This document shows, piece after piece, positions 35,407-46,026 of a DNA stretch of 64,000 bases. The notes below the pieces were generated by a model. The model saw nothing but the letters and a program-made list of their open reading frames with translations, did no database searches and was not told where the DNA came from. The position numbers and the translations under genes are program-made. Position 1 is the stretch's first letter. Every line of letters begins with the position of its first letter. The stretch is taken from assembly GCA_019671135.1 (NCBI GenBank), contig JAHRHY010000006.1:744001-808000 (forward strand), written 5' to 3'. This stretch comes from Linnemannia hyalina. Taxonomy: Eukaryota > Mortierellomycota > Mortierellomycetes > Mortierellales > Mortierellaceae.

Positions 35407-37537
35407 ATGGCCTCAATTGCCCCTCAACCCAACCTCACACACCGATACTCAGAGTCCATGGATCGACCGGACAAGCGACCTTACCCCGGGAGCCAGTCTG
35501 CCAACGGTAACTTCCTTCCCCCTCTTGGCCTTTTCTCCCAAAAAAAAAATACGCACCTCGTCCCACTCTTTGGTCATACACCTGTTCATTCAGACAGGTG
35601 TTAAATCCACAACTTTCACACACACAAACCCGACTCCCGACTCCCACAATACAGAGATACAAAACACAAAGAGTACCCTGTAGTGTACATGAACCCCTTC
35701 TAATCATTCATTGCTCCTCTCCTCTCTATGATCATATAGGCCAGGAACAACATGGCTCCGAGGATGAGGATGACTTTGAGGACGACCAAGACGGCCAGTC
35801 GGTCCTGAGCCACGACAACAGCACCCGTGACTCGTCTTCTCAGCCACCGACAAAGACCCGTAAGAAGCCCGGTCGCAAGCCCAACCCTGCCTCGCCTGCC
35901 GTCCGTAAGGAGCAGAACAGGGCCGCCCAACGCGCCTTCCGCGACCGAAAAGAACGCCACCTCCAGCAGCTCGAGAACATGATCAAGGAACTCAAGGACA
36001 CCCACCACCACGCCGGCGTCCGCTTCCAACGTGAGTCTCAGCAGCTCAAGAGCATCATTGAATCCCTCCAATCTGAAAACTACTACCTCCGCGAGGTCGT
36101 CTTCTCCTTCGAGTCGGCTCTTGGCAAGACTGGCAACGCCACCATTCTCCAGGACGTCAAGGCCGAGCTCTACCGCCGCCACTACGAGAACCATGCTGCC
36201 CGCAAGCTGTCCATGTCTTCTCCTCAGCAGCCCTCTCCCTCTCCCTCCTTCTCCAAGAGCACACTCTCAAACTCGCCCGTCTCGATGCCGCCCCCAACAC
36301 CCGCTCCCACTGCTGCTGCGACTGCAGCTCCTGCTCCCATCCCCACTCCACTTGTCATGCCCGGCCCTGTTCCCGTGGACGACAGCATCCCACATGCCAC
36401 CCAGGTTCAAATGCTGAACCAGGCCTTGGCTGCTGCTATGGCTGCCCATGCTGCCGCTGCCGCTGCCAACGCAAACAGGTCGAACTACAGCAACAACCAG
36501 AACGCCAACTCTAACCAGATGACCATGAACGATATTGGTTCGACCGCTTCATCTTCATCCTCCTCTTCGAACGCCTGGACGCAGCTCGGACTCGCAGACC
36601 CTCAGGACGACAACATCTTTTCGATGAACAGCGACATTCTGTACAAGGCTCCGACTCTCTTTTCGAACACGGACGACACCAAGATGAACTCGCCTGTTGC
36701 ACCCTCTGACTCTGCCTCTGGATCTCGCGACCAGTATACCGCTCCCAACTGGATCCCCAAGCAGACCTCCGTTTATGATGATCTCCAGCCAACCCTCTTT
36801 TCTCAAAACAACAACATACAGTCGACCAGCAACAAGGTGTCTGCTTCGCCCCAGAACATGGCTGCGGACAATTTGCTCTTTGGCCAGTCGCAGGATTCGT
36901 TCTCGCCTAACCAAAACATGTTTACGTTCACCGCCGGCTCGATGGACAATGGATTCTCGGTCCAGACGCCTTCCTTCCTGGACTCTGACGATATTGACAG
37001 CAACGAGTTTAGCATGGCGACACCCAGCATGACATTTGACGAAAACCACCTCAAGCAGGATCTCATCCCCAGCTACCGTCTTCAGATGGAGCTCAGGATC
37101 CTTGCCTCTGCTCCTCCAGCAACCGACCCCAAAATTGATCCCAAGATCTATGCACTCCCTCACGACTCTCGCATTGACCTGATCCCCTGCCCCAAGCTCA
37201 GAGCCCAGATGATTATGCACCAGAACGAGTACGACATTGAGGATCTCTGCCAGCTCCTGATCGGTGGCGCCATCTGCCACGGGCATCCCTTGGACCCCCA
37301 CAACTGGGAGTTGCCCCGCGCCTTTTTCGACCGCTACGGATACTTAATGGGTCAGGACCTCATGAAATACAAGAACAAAGTGTGGCCCAAGAAGACCGAC
37401 ACCCAGCGTCAGAGTAAGTCTCCGTTTAGGCTTGAATTACAATGGGAAGTCTTATCCTGATCCCTGTCGTCGACATGGATAATAACAAGAACACAATTGT
37501 TTATGGTAATTAATAGACTTGTTCAGGACCTTTTAAA
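35407..37537 (+). CDS. AP-1-like bZIP factor with DUF3425-type C-terminus
   Basis: Exons 35407-35506, 35740-37413 and a probable 20-nt terminal exon 37518-37537 give 597 residues. The basic region and zipper are at about 85-148, with the fungal AP-1/Pap1 signature (QNRAAQRAFRDRKERHLQQL). The middle is Ser/Pro/Ala/Asn-rich. The C-terminus (about 470-585) contains DLIPCPKLRAQMI and a Trp/Pro motif (HPLDPHNWELP, then FFDRYGYLM), as in the DUF3425 domain of many fungal bZIP proteins. The nearest yeast analogues are Yap stress regulators, but I do not see their paired Cys-rich domains. If the last intron is retained the frame ends at 37460 with 606 residues. The strong GTAAGT donor favours splicing. 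Confidence 0.88.
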
Positions 37538-38088
37538 GGGCAGGATTCTTCTTTTCTGCAACTGCCATGGCGTCTTGAGCCATCGACCTCCCCACTTTGC
37601 TTGTATACCACTTTTTTTTAAATTCTTTTGAAAGCAACTGCCTACTTTACCCCCTTTCCTCTCTTTGAGCGCAACCGGACCGATTATGTGTCTGGTTGTG
37701 TCCAGGCATGATTATTTGCCACTCAAACTGCCCACCTCTGTACATTTTTTATCCCCCCCATCCTTCTTTCCGACCACCCACCCCTACGAGTAGGCACGTT
37801 CACTTTCTTATGTTTGTTATGTTGTTGTCTTTTTGCTTGTTCTTTTTCTTTGTTGCTTCTATCGCGCTCTAACCCTGGTCAATTATGATCCAGGTACATG
37901 TACTCATACCCCACCCTCTTTGTATCAAAACAACCCCCTCTCCTTTTTAACGACTATCCTCTTGGCGAATGGACTTATCCCACGTCAATTTCACCCATCC
38001 TCTATAATAAAAAACTTCAGATGTTTACGAAAAATGCCTTTCTTCATTCAACTAAACTTGGGACTATGTACAGCAAGAGCATAATGCT
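37538..38088. other. Convergent intergenic region
   Basis: Space between the bZIP and hydratase genes, which converge. It is T-rich and pyrimidine-rich and contains only 3' untranslated sequence as far as I can see. No gene supported. Confidence 0.5.
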
Positions 38089-39184
38089 TTAGAGCTTGCT
38101 TTGGGGAGCCTTGTTGTTGGCCCAGAGGATAGCGCACCCACCGTTGATGACGATCTGGTTGCGTTCCTTGGCGACGACCTGGAAGATGACCTTTTCCTGA
38201 TCCTTGCCCTCAACAGGGACTTTCCACATCTTTGTGACGAGGGTGTCGCCTGGGTAGACAGGGGCGGTGAAGCGACCGGTGATGGATTTAAGGGCGTTTG
38301 CGTCCGAGTTGCCAAAGGTCTTGACGACAGCGTGCGCGGCGTGGCCGTAGGTGCAGAGGCCGTGGAGGATGGGCTTTTTGAACCCGACGAGGGGGGCGAT
38401 CTTGGGGTCAATGTGCAATGGGTTGTAGTCGCTGTGAGGTGTGGAAGAGTGGAGGAGTTCAGGGGGGGGGGGTTGATGTTAGCTTTGCATGTTTGCTCAT
38501 CCGATCACTTTTGAATGGGTACAAGAAGTGTGAGAAAAAAAACCCCAGAAAAGGAGCACCAACTTACCCAGAGAGGCGGTAGAGGATGGCGAGATCGTCG
38601 TTAGTCTTGTCTTCGTACTCGGCATCGGGAGCCTTGTCCTTGGGAGGTTCATAAGAGTCCTGCTTGGGACCCTTGGGACCACCCCAACCACCATAACCAC
38701 GGACAAAAGCCGAACCCTTCATGGAAGAATAGGGCTTGTTGGGCTCCTTGGGGTCGATCATCTTTGTCGTCCTCTCAATCACCATCCCCTTGCCCTTATC
38801 ATAGACCCCAGAAACAGTCGTATGCAACTCAAACTCTCCACCCAAGGGCAAAGCTCGAAAGATCTCAATCGACTGGTCACCATGGACCAACTTGTTAGGG
38901 TCAAACGCAGGGATACCGGGCACATCCTCCTTCCCACCACCGCCGTAGACGGAAACACCATGGGTATCCTTCTTGAGGCCGAGGACAAGGGGGTAGGTGG
39001 GGAAGGCAGCGAATCGGGGGTCGTTCTCGTAGAGGTAACTGAGTTCGTCTTGTTTGACGCCAATGGAAAGGGCGTAGAGCATAAGGTCGCGGGAGGTGTA
39101 GACGACCTTTTGAGGGGCGGGCTGGTAGCCGACGGCTTTTTGGACGTCGACTTTGTATTGGGGTGGAGCTGCTGGAGCGGACAT
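38089..39184 (-). CDS. Peroxisomal enoyl-CoA hydratase 2 (MaoC-like)
   Basis: Exons 39184-38568 and 38431-38089 give 319 residues. It belongs to the (R)-specific hydratase 2 family with two hot-dog folds, as in the hydratase part of peroxisomal multifunctional enzyme type 2. The catalytic hydratase-2 motif is intact in the second half (D207 and H212 in GDYNPLHIDP, then GFKKPILHGLCTYGHA). The protein ends in Ser-Lys-Leu, a canonical PTS1, so it should act in the peroxisome matrix in beta-oxidation, hydrating trans-2-enoyl-CoA to (R)-3-hydroxyacyl-CoA. The length matches stand-alone enzymes such as plant ECH2. No dehydrogenase or SCP2 domain is fused to it. An insert with Gly/Pro/Lys-rich sequence (GYGGWGGPKGPKQD) lies before the active-site half. 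Confidence 0.92.
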
Positions 39185-40298
39185 TGGGAAGGAGAGTGTT
39201 ATTGTAGAGAAAGCGAAGTGTGGAGATGAATGTGGAGAAGAAAAGAGAAAAAAAGAAGAAAAAGGGAGAAGAGAATGAGAAAAAGATGAATGGCAAGGCG
39301 ATTCCGGCTCATGTTCAACCGGGGGCAGTTGTGGGGTCAAACAGTCAAGCACATATCGGGGCAGCGAGGTCGGTCAGACAACCAAACCTTGCGATCTCCC
39401 CACTGATTCGACGGAAGGGCTAAGGCGCTGGGGAAGCGAACGAAAAATCAATCGATCGGACGTGAATCTAATTTCTCCGTACACCCGAATATTGAACGAA
39501 AATACCCAAGCGCGTTCTTCCCCTGTTATCGCGCGATGTTTGCCTTCCTGTAGGCACTGCGGTCGATCGAACAGACCGTCTGGGCTTATGCATTTGTACA
39601 CTACTTCGTGGGATTCTTTTGACCAAGGAATAGGTCCTACTCGGTTGTGTTGCCGCTTTGCTGTATTTGCATTACGAAAGAAAGAGTCAGCTAAGACGAG
39701 AAACTACCTGTTTTGCGCTAATTGCTGGTCAATGGCTCGGACTTGAGAACTGTAGGAATTGGCGAGCTCTTTTTACCATGCATTCATCCATATCGTCTCT
39801 GCCCCTATTTATCAACAATCAGTTAGTCCGTGTCTTTTATCTTGACAAACTATCCGCAAAATAAGACGCGCCAAGTAGATGATAGAGTATCCACGTCTAT
39901 TATTTTCGGATTTAGAGAACATACGCTAGCGGTCGACAGCTGAGAAATAATAAGGCAGCATATCGTGTGAAGAAGCTATCAATGACGGCTCAGAAAAGAC
40001 GCACAATCATCTGCATCGATTGAACAAAAGGAAAAAAAGAAAATGTCGCGTCAATAGTTTCGTGGCTTTGAGAAAGGAAAAAGAAAAAAAAAGGAGATGC
40101 GTTGACAAGGTTTTCCGACGCGACACATTTGGACGCCCGCCTCCGTGCCTGGTTCAGTAGATACTTGAGCAGAAAAGAGAGGTACTAAGATAAAGCAACG
40201 TTTTGATAAACTGCCTCACCGCATTGCTCTGAGACTCACCGAAGGCGTCGGGTGAAGAAAAAAAACCTTGGAATTATCGAATGAACCCCCAGGCCCAA

Positions 40299-40336
40299 CA
40301 TTCCAAAAGGTCCATACTTGGACCTTTTGGGATGTG
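40299..40336. repeat. Strong inverted repeat (16-bp stem)
   Basis: The arms 40299-40314 (ACATTCCAAAAGGTCC) and 40321-40336 pair completely with a single T-G wobble, leaving a six-base loop. It lies about 110 bp downstream of the minus-strand tRNA-Thr. It may be part of a small non-coding RNA or the remnant of an inverted-repeat element; no coding context. Confidence 0.85.
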
Positions 40337-40422
40337 AAAAGCAGCAGTACTAAAACGAAGCATCGCTAAAATGGTTCTTGGGCTAAAAATTGATTCGGGC
40401 GCAACAAGTCCTTTGAGCGGCT

Positions 40423-40441
40423 GAAAAAAGGAAAAACAAAA
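40423..40441 (-). terminator. RNA polymerase III terminator of tRNA-Thr
   Basis: On the minus strand, runs of four, five and six T follow within about 25 bases of the tRNA 3' end, as expected for pol III termination. Confidence 0.7.
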
Positions 40442-40445
40442 GTAC

Positions 40446-40517
40446 TGCCTCCGCTCGGGATTGATCCGAGGACCTTTCCATTACGAGTGGAACGCTCTGC
40501 CACTGAGCTACAAAGGC
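40446..40517 (-). tRNA. tRNA-Thr (anticodon CGU)
   Basis: A 72-nt intronless tRNA reading ACG. The minus strand folds completely: acceptor stem GCCTTTG with CGGAGGC (two G-U pairs), D stem GCTC/GAGC with loop AGTGGCA, anticodon stem TTCCA/TGGAA with loop CTCGTAA, variable loop AGGTC, T stem CTCGG/CCGAG and discriminator A. The A box (TAGCTCAGTGG) is canonical. The T loop reads ATCAATC, so position 54 is A instead of T and the B box deviates slightly. It sits at the left border of the repeat- and pseudogene-rich island. Confidence 0.95.
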
Positions 40518-40622
40518 AAGAATTACTGACGCTGTTATCAGAATTATTGATTATAAACTCATGGCTGCGAGAAGCAGCATTTGCCCAATGGTGTACGAAA
40601 AATACGGAAAAAAAAAAGTGAG

Positions 40623-40625
<3 letters not shown>

Positions 40626-40661
<36 letters not shown>
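40626..40661. repeat. 36-base poly(T) run
   Basis: A homopolymer of 36 T immediately left of LINE copy A. It is likely the reversed poly(A) tail of another retroposed fragment: a GTGTACGAAAAA-like element tail is also found a little upstream (40591-40602). Confidence 0.8.
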
Positions 40662-40665
<4 letters not shown>

Positions 40666-40679
40666 GTGGAATGGAACTC

Positions 40680-41601
40680 GACCTTGGCTTATTGGAAATG
40701 CCCTTCGGCAGCTGAGACCACCACTGAGATCTGGAAGGAGGCCATGGGCAAGATTAATGAGTGGGGTGTGCAGGCGACAAACAGCTACAACGCAGCCAGG
40801 AAGCGAGAATACAAACGCGCGGTGGACAGAGGTCGTCAGGTACCGAGGCCAGTACCCATACACTGGTGGCCCCCTTCGGATGCGGATCATGTGCGAGGAT
40901 TTTCCTCCATCGGTGGAGCTCGAGCCGTGCACAGCGGTAGTCAAGCTCCCGATCGAGACGAGAAACCGATGTGGAATGTGTCGGATCTCCTCCGCGGCAT
41001 CACCCCCTTGAGCATGTTGACTGAATGGTCCGCGGTCTTCCGGACCCCAATGTCCATCGCCAAGACAGTCCTTCACAAGTTTGTTGGCTACCTGGAGGCG
41101 CAGGCCTCGGAGCTGATCTGGAAACCTCGGTGCTCCGAGACGATCGCGTGGGAACAAAGCCAGGGCATCTCTGCCAAGGACAAGACATCCAAGTACACAG
41201 GCCCCCGAGGTGACTGGAGTCAAGGATACGGTTACATCACGCACGATGGTTTCTGTCCGTGTGGCGCTTCGCTAGCCACACATTGTGAAGGAAGGTGCCC
41301 TGGGGCGACCAAGGACCCACGCGCTGCTGACGAGCGTTTGTTGGAGAGTTTGTTAGGAAGGAGGAGGTTGTCAATGATGGAGAGGATGGGAAGAATCCCC
41401 TTCATTCGTATCTAGTTTTATTTTCTTCCGTTTAAGCTGTGAAGAGCAGCGACAATTGTTGCGCAGAGCCAGGTTCTGGACCGGACTGCGACTGGTGGAT
41501 GGTGCACTGAAGAGTTTGGTCTGTAGTTCCCTTTTACTTCCAAATAACTTCTCTATGCTGTTTGTTAGAGAAATAAAATTGTGTACGAAAAAAAAAAAAA
41601 A
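40680..41601 (+). mobile_element. 5'-truncated LINE-like element, copy A
   Basis: The 3' part of a non-LTR retrotransposon. The open frame to 41415 encodes the C-terminal region of the element protein (KCPSAAETTTEIWKEAMG, then FCPCGASLATHCEGRCPGA). A 3' untranslated region and AATAAA follow, with a 14-base poly(A) tail ending at 41601. Copy A is nearly identical to copy B but lacks about 190 bp present in B at 41614-41803, which encode the Cys-His knuckle. Both copies begin at the same point, GACCTTGGCTTA. There is no start codon of its own: this is a dead fragment. The family assignment rests on the Cys-His motif, 5' truncation and poly(A) tails. Confidence 0.8.
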
Positions 41602-42708
41602 GACCTTGGCTTATGTCCACGACAGGCACGCAGTCTTCACCTTTTACAGCAACAGCAAGGATTCTCACCAACGCACACATCATATCAAAAAGCTGCATGG
41701 AATGCTGCCCACTCTGAACTCCATGCAGGCTCGCAAGCCCAACCTGTACCCAACATGCGTGTGCCGACGATGCGAGCTCGAGAAGGAGGATAACGATCAC
41801 GTCTGGAAATGCCCTTCGGCAGCTGAGACCACCACTGAGATCTGGAAGGAGGCCATGGGCAAGATTAATGAGTGGGGTGTGCAGGCGACAAACAGCTACA
41901 ACGCAGCCAGGAAGCGAGAATACAAACGCGCGGTGGACAGAGGTCGTCAGGTACCGAGGCCAGTACCCATACACTGGTGGCCCCCTTCGGATGCGGATCA
42001 TGTGCGAGGATTTTCCTCCATCGGTGGAGCTCGAGCCGTGCACAGCGGTAGTCCAGCTCCCGATCGAGACGAGAAACCGATGTGGAATGTGTCGGATCTC
42101 CTCCGCGGCATCACCCCCTTGAGCATGTTGACTGAATGGTCCGCGGTCTTCCGGACCCCAATGTCCATCGCCAAGACAGTCCTTCACAAGTTTGTTGGCT
42201 ACCTGGAGGCGCAGGCCTCGGAGCTGATCTGGAAACCTCGGTGCTCCGAGACGATCGCGTGGGAACAAAGCCAGGGCATCTCTGCCAAGGACAAGACATC
42301 CAAGTACACAGGCCCCCGAGGTGACTGGAGTCAAGGATACGGTTACATCACGCACGATGGTTTCTGTCCGTGTGGCGCTTCGCTAGCCACACATTGTGAA
42401 GGAAGGTGCCCTGGAGCGACCAAGGACCCACGCGCTGCTGACGAGCGGTTGTTGGAGAGTTTGTTAGGAAGGAGGAGGTTGTCAATGATGGAGAGGATGG
42501 GAAGAATCCCCTTCATTCGTATCTAGTTTTATTTTCTTCCGTTTAAGCTGTGAAGAGCAGCGACAATTGTTGCGCAGAGCCAGGTTCTGGACCGGACTGC
42601 GACTGGTGGATGGTGCACTGAAGAGTTTGGTCTGTAGTCCCCTTTTACTTCCAAATGACTTCTCTATGCTGTTTGTTAGAGAAATAAAATTGTGTACGAA
42701 AAAAAAAA
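41602..42708 (+). mobile_element. 5'-truncated LINE-like element, copy B
   Basis: It follows copy A head-to-tail, directly after the A tail. The frame running to 42526 encodes a zinc-knuckle like those after reverse transcriptases (CVCRRCELEKEDNDHVWKCP), then the same C-terminal region as copy A. The 3' end again has an AATAAA signal and a run of ten A ending at 42708. Only a few substitutions separate A and B over about 900 bp, so the duplication is recent. The upstream reverse-transcriptase part is missing. Confidence 0.8.
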
Positions 42709-42715
42709 TACTACA

Positions 42716-42762
42716 TGAGTTGTTCTTTAGAGAAATAAAATCGTGGACACAAAAAAAAAAAT
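42716..42762 (+). mobile_element. Third, diverged LINE 3' tail
   Basis: A short segment (TTAGAGAAATAAAATCGTGG, then CACAAAAAAAAAAA) repeats the last about 35 bases of the element 3' end and tail. It is a further tail-only fragment behind copy B. Confidence 0.65.
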
Positions 42763-44032
42763 TGCTGTGCCTAGCTGAAGAAAAAAAATGGCTCTTTCAT
42801 TTATGTGTGTTCGATGGCTGTTGGCTCCTTTCTTTTTTTTTGTGTGCCGATTCGTATCCAAAGACAGAGAGAGAGGGAGAGACAGGGTGGGAGAGATAAT
42901 AGACAAAAACAAAGGTTCGGTCGCTACTACCGTCCTTTCTTTCTCATGTCCTCTTTGTTGTTTCTATCATTCACTCGCTACATATTTTTTGGTGGATGAT
43001 TGATTCGTGAAAAGGAAAAAAGAACGACGCGTGTTTCTCTCTTCTCGTCTCCATTCTTTTTATTACTGCCAGCGTTCAGAGAGGAAAGTACACATATCGC
43101 GTCGCCATTCTCTCCTTATTTTCTTTTTGGCATCATTGTCCCTTTCCCTTTGACCACCTCGAAAAAAAGACGCGTCTGTCTTAATACTATATTTTTTGCC
43201 TTTTGTGATGAGTCAAGGACTGGTATGAAAAGAAAATGTACAGAGCACCATCGCCACTACTCTCAGCCACTTCATATTCTGTCTTTCTGAAAGCCTTTTT
43301 TTACGTGGGGGATAGAAAAAAAAAGTACTCCTGAGCGTTTTTTCAAAAGAGAACGCGTTTGTGTGCTCAAAAAAGAAAGGGAGACTCCTCCCATTAAATC
43401 CTCGCCGTAGTAATAGTTTAACCAGATAGTATAAAAGGACATCTAGAGTGAACGATAGAGCAGCATCTTCCCCTCCTGCTGTCTATCACATTCACGTAGG
43501 TTGAGAATCGCCTGAAGATCCGCATACATGTTGTCGTCACCAATGATCTAGTTGAGATCACTCCTCCTTCCCACTTCCTCTTCCTCGAGCTTTCTCGGTC
43601 TAGTTGTGACAGTGTGGGATCTCTCGCTAATGATCCTGAGTAGTTATTCCCTACACAATGATTTCAGGCTTATCAATGATAAACCCATGGCTGCAGAAAT
43701 GTAAAGGCATTTTCTTCTTCATTCATCGCCCTTTTTATTATTTTTATTTGTTCACTATTTCTCTCTCTTGCCTTCTTCTTGTGCTGTCTTGTCTTATGAT
43801 AAGATCAAGCGAGTTAGCGAGTGAGAAAAGATGTTGTTTATTCCCTCATTGTCCCTGAGCAGGGACAAGAGTGTGGTTAATCCACTATGTCATAAAAAAC
43901 AATGCAAAAAGAAAATAGAGTGCCCACTAATAAGAATGATATCAAAAACGTTACAGTGCTATTCTTCTGGTCGCAAAACAGTTTAATGTGCATATTCTTA
44001 TCCTCAAAAAAAAATGTATAGCTTTGCTATTA
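42763..44032. other. Gene-poor stretch with TATA box and hairpin
   Basis: No protein gene is supported. At 43430-43436 there is a TATAAAA box. About 20 bases downstream lies a hairpin whose arms are 43454-43464 (GATAGAGCAGC) and 43478-43487 (GCTGTCTATC), with one bulged base. This could mark the start of a non-coding RNA gene but is otherwise unexplained. Confidence 0.35.
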
Positions 44033-46026
44033 ATCAAGAATCACCCAGTCTTCCTGGGTTGGTGCCCCAGAGGCCCCGATGCCGCCATCCTTGTCTTCCG
44101 TTACACACTCGGCGTCTTCGTGTGTTCTATGAAAGTGCAGCACCGAAAACAATAAATACTTTGTCAGTGACCGCCAAAGAAGACTATCCTCGCGCCGCCA
44201 TTATAACAATGCCCAATTACAAGTGAAAGGACACTTACGTTGCTTCATCCATACATTCTTGAAGGAATTCGAGGACGACTTGTTGGCACTCCACCAAGAG
44301 TGTGACCAGCTGAGAAGCAATGGCGGTGTTGCTGTCAATGTAGAATGTCGTGGCGAGGCCTGGTTTGCCGGTTCAAGCGATGCATCCGATCCGGTGCACA
44401 TACTTGTCGGTCTCGTCGCAGAGATCTTAGTTGACCACGCGAATGACGTCCTTGATGTCCAGGCCAAGAGAGGCGACCGAGGTGGCGATCATGATAGGGC
44501 TTCGACCGGTCTTGAAGGCATCCAAAGCGGCCTCACGCTCGCGCTGGTTGCGGTCACCGTGGAGCGAGATGCAAGGGAAATTTTGGCTAGAGAGGACATC
44601 GTCCAGTTTATCAGCCCTGAGCTTGCTGTTGACACAAATCACCGTGCGCGAGGAAAGCTGGGACAGGAGTAGGTTGATCAGGATTTCCTCCTTCTGGTAT
44701 TCCTCCAGCTTTACCACCTTTTGCATAATGTCACTCGTAGTTCCTCCGATTCTACATAGTACCAACGGCCGAATATTATTCTGCAACCTAACGTTTGATG
44801 TTATTGACGGCTTCACAACAAAGGAAAACATATCATCCGACGCGAATACGGATGTAGTCATCATTGGGAACGTCACGCACGAGGACTTGGACGTTGGGTG
44901 GGAATGTGGCACTGAAGAGCGCGGTCTGCAGGCTCCCATCCTTGGGCATGTCAGAAGAATGATCTGCCCAATAGAAGGCACCAATTCCATGTCAAAGATA
45001 CGGTCAGCATCGTCCAAGATGGCATACGTGACTTACCAAGCCCCTCTCGATCGCGCCAATGAGTCGGTCAGGAGTGGCAATCAGGATATCAAAGCCTCCG
45101 GCAAGCTGTTCCTTCTGGGACTTCATGTCTGCGCCTCTGTAAACCACGACTAGGCGCAAGGGACTCTTGTATAGGAGCTAGTATGACTAAATTCTCAAAA
45201 GTCGGTGCGATGAGTGTTTTCGTTTTTTCAATGGCAAAAGAATAATAGGCAACATGTCAATAGCATATAAAATATTACTTTGTACTTACAGAGCGAGTAG
45301 AGTCAGACATTTGAATGCCAAGCTCTCGAGTGGGAACAATTATCGAGGCGAATGGAGTAACCTTGGCGTGTCCGGCTCCAGGTTGGTTCTGCGATGGTGT
45401 CTTGGACAGGTTGAAGAGCAGCTTTGATAGGATCGGCGTAAGGAAGGCTATCGTCTTTCCGAATCCCGTCTGAGCTGGGCCTGGCCAGGATATCATAACC
45501 GGCGAAGTGTAGCGGAGTGGAGTGTTGCTATCGGCAAGATGATCACATATGAGGTAATATGCCGAGTTGATCAGTACTTGAGCTTGTGAGGTAAAGGTAA
45601 ACACATAACTGATCATCAAAAGACAGGCATAGACTTTTTACCTGGATGGGAGTGGGTTCTTTGTACTGCATCCTAGCGATGTTCTCGAGGGTCGTGAGGT
45701 GCAAGGCAAGCTCTTTGAACTATCAAAAAGTAAAGAAGTGGATAACGAAAACGGGTTGAGTTTCCTTCTTTATATGCGCAACATGTGGAACGATAAGCCT
45801 GATAGGTGATCAAAAGCTATCAAATAAAGACAAATGCTTACGTCGTTCATGACTCGGCTGCTGTTCTCAGGACGCCCTCGACGCTGACAAACATGGTATT
45901 GTACTTATCAACGTAGATACCAGACTTGGTGCGGCTCTCCTCGTCAAAGAGCTCGTATTCGAGTTCGGCGTTGTCGGGTGCGGTCTCGTCGGTATAGTCC
46001 TTAATGGTTGCGGTGGGCTCCTCCAT
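44033..46026 (-). pseudogene. DEAD-box RNA helicase pseudogene (Ded1/Vasa-like)
   Basis: A broken copy of a Ded1/DDX3/Vasa-type ATP-dependent RNA helicase that keeps its intron positions, so it is a duplicated rather than a retroposed pseudogene. Recognisable parts in order: start at 46026 (MEEPTATIKDYTDE), Q motif (YKEPTPIQ, near 45650), motif I (near 45460), PTREL, GGFDILIATPDRLIG, motif II, SAT, HGDRNQREREAALDAFK, MIATSVASLGLDIKD and YVHRIG. Lesions: a frameshift in exon 1 leading to TGA at 45847-45849, Ser to Phe in motif I (QTGFGKT), DDAD instead of DEAD, frameshifts around motifs II and III, TAA at 44427-44429, and TGA at 44373-44375 with the last Arg of motif VI lost. The last Gly/Arg-rich exon ends near 44033. 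The active parent gene must be elsewhere in the genome. Confidence 0.88.

Larger units (their letters stand above)
39185..40445. other. Intergenic between hydratase and tRNA-Thr
   Basis: Upstream region of the hydratase followed by AT-rich DNA. Apart from the strong hairpin at 40299-40336 and the tRNA terminator I see nothing that can be supported. Confidence 0.5.

Noticed and set aside
36555..37301. 248-codon minus-strand frame within the bZIP gene
   Set aside because: Antisense shadow of the bZIP coding sequence; no independent features.
41534..42355. 273-codon minus-strand frame across LINE copy B
   Set aside because: Antisense of the element frame; the zinc-knuckle and poly(A) tail define the plus strand as sense.
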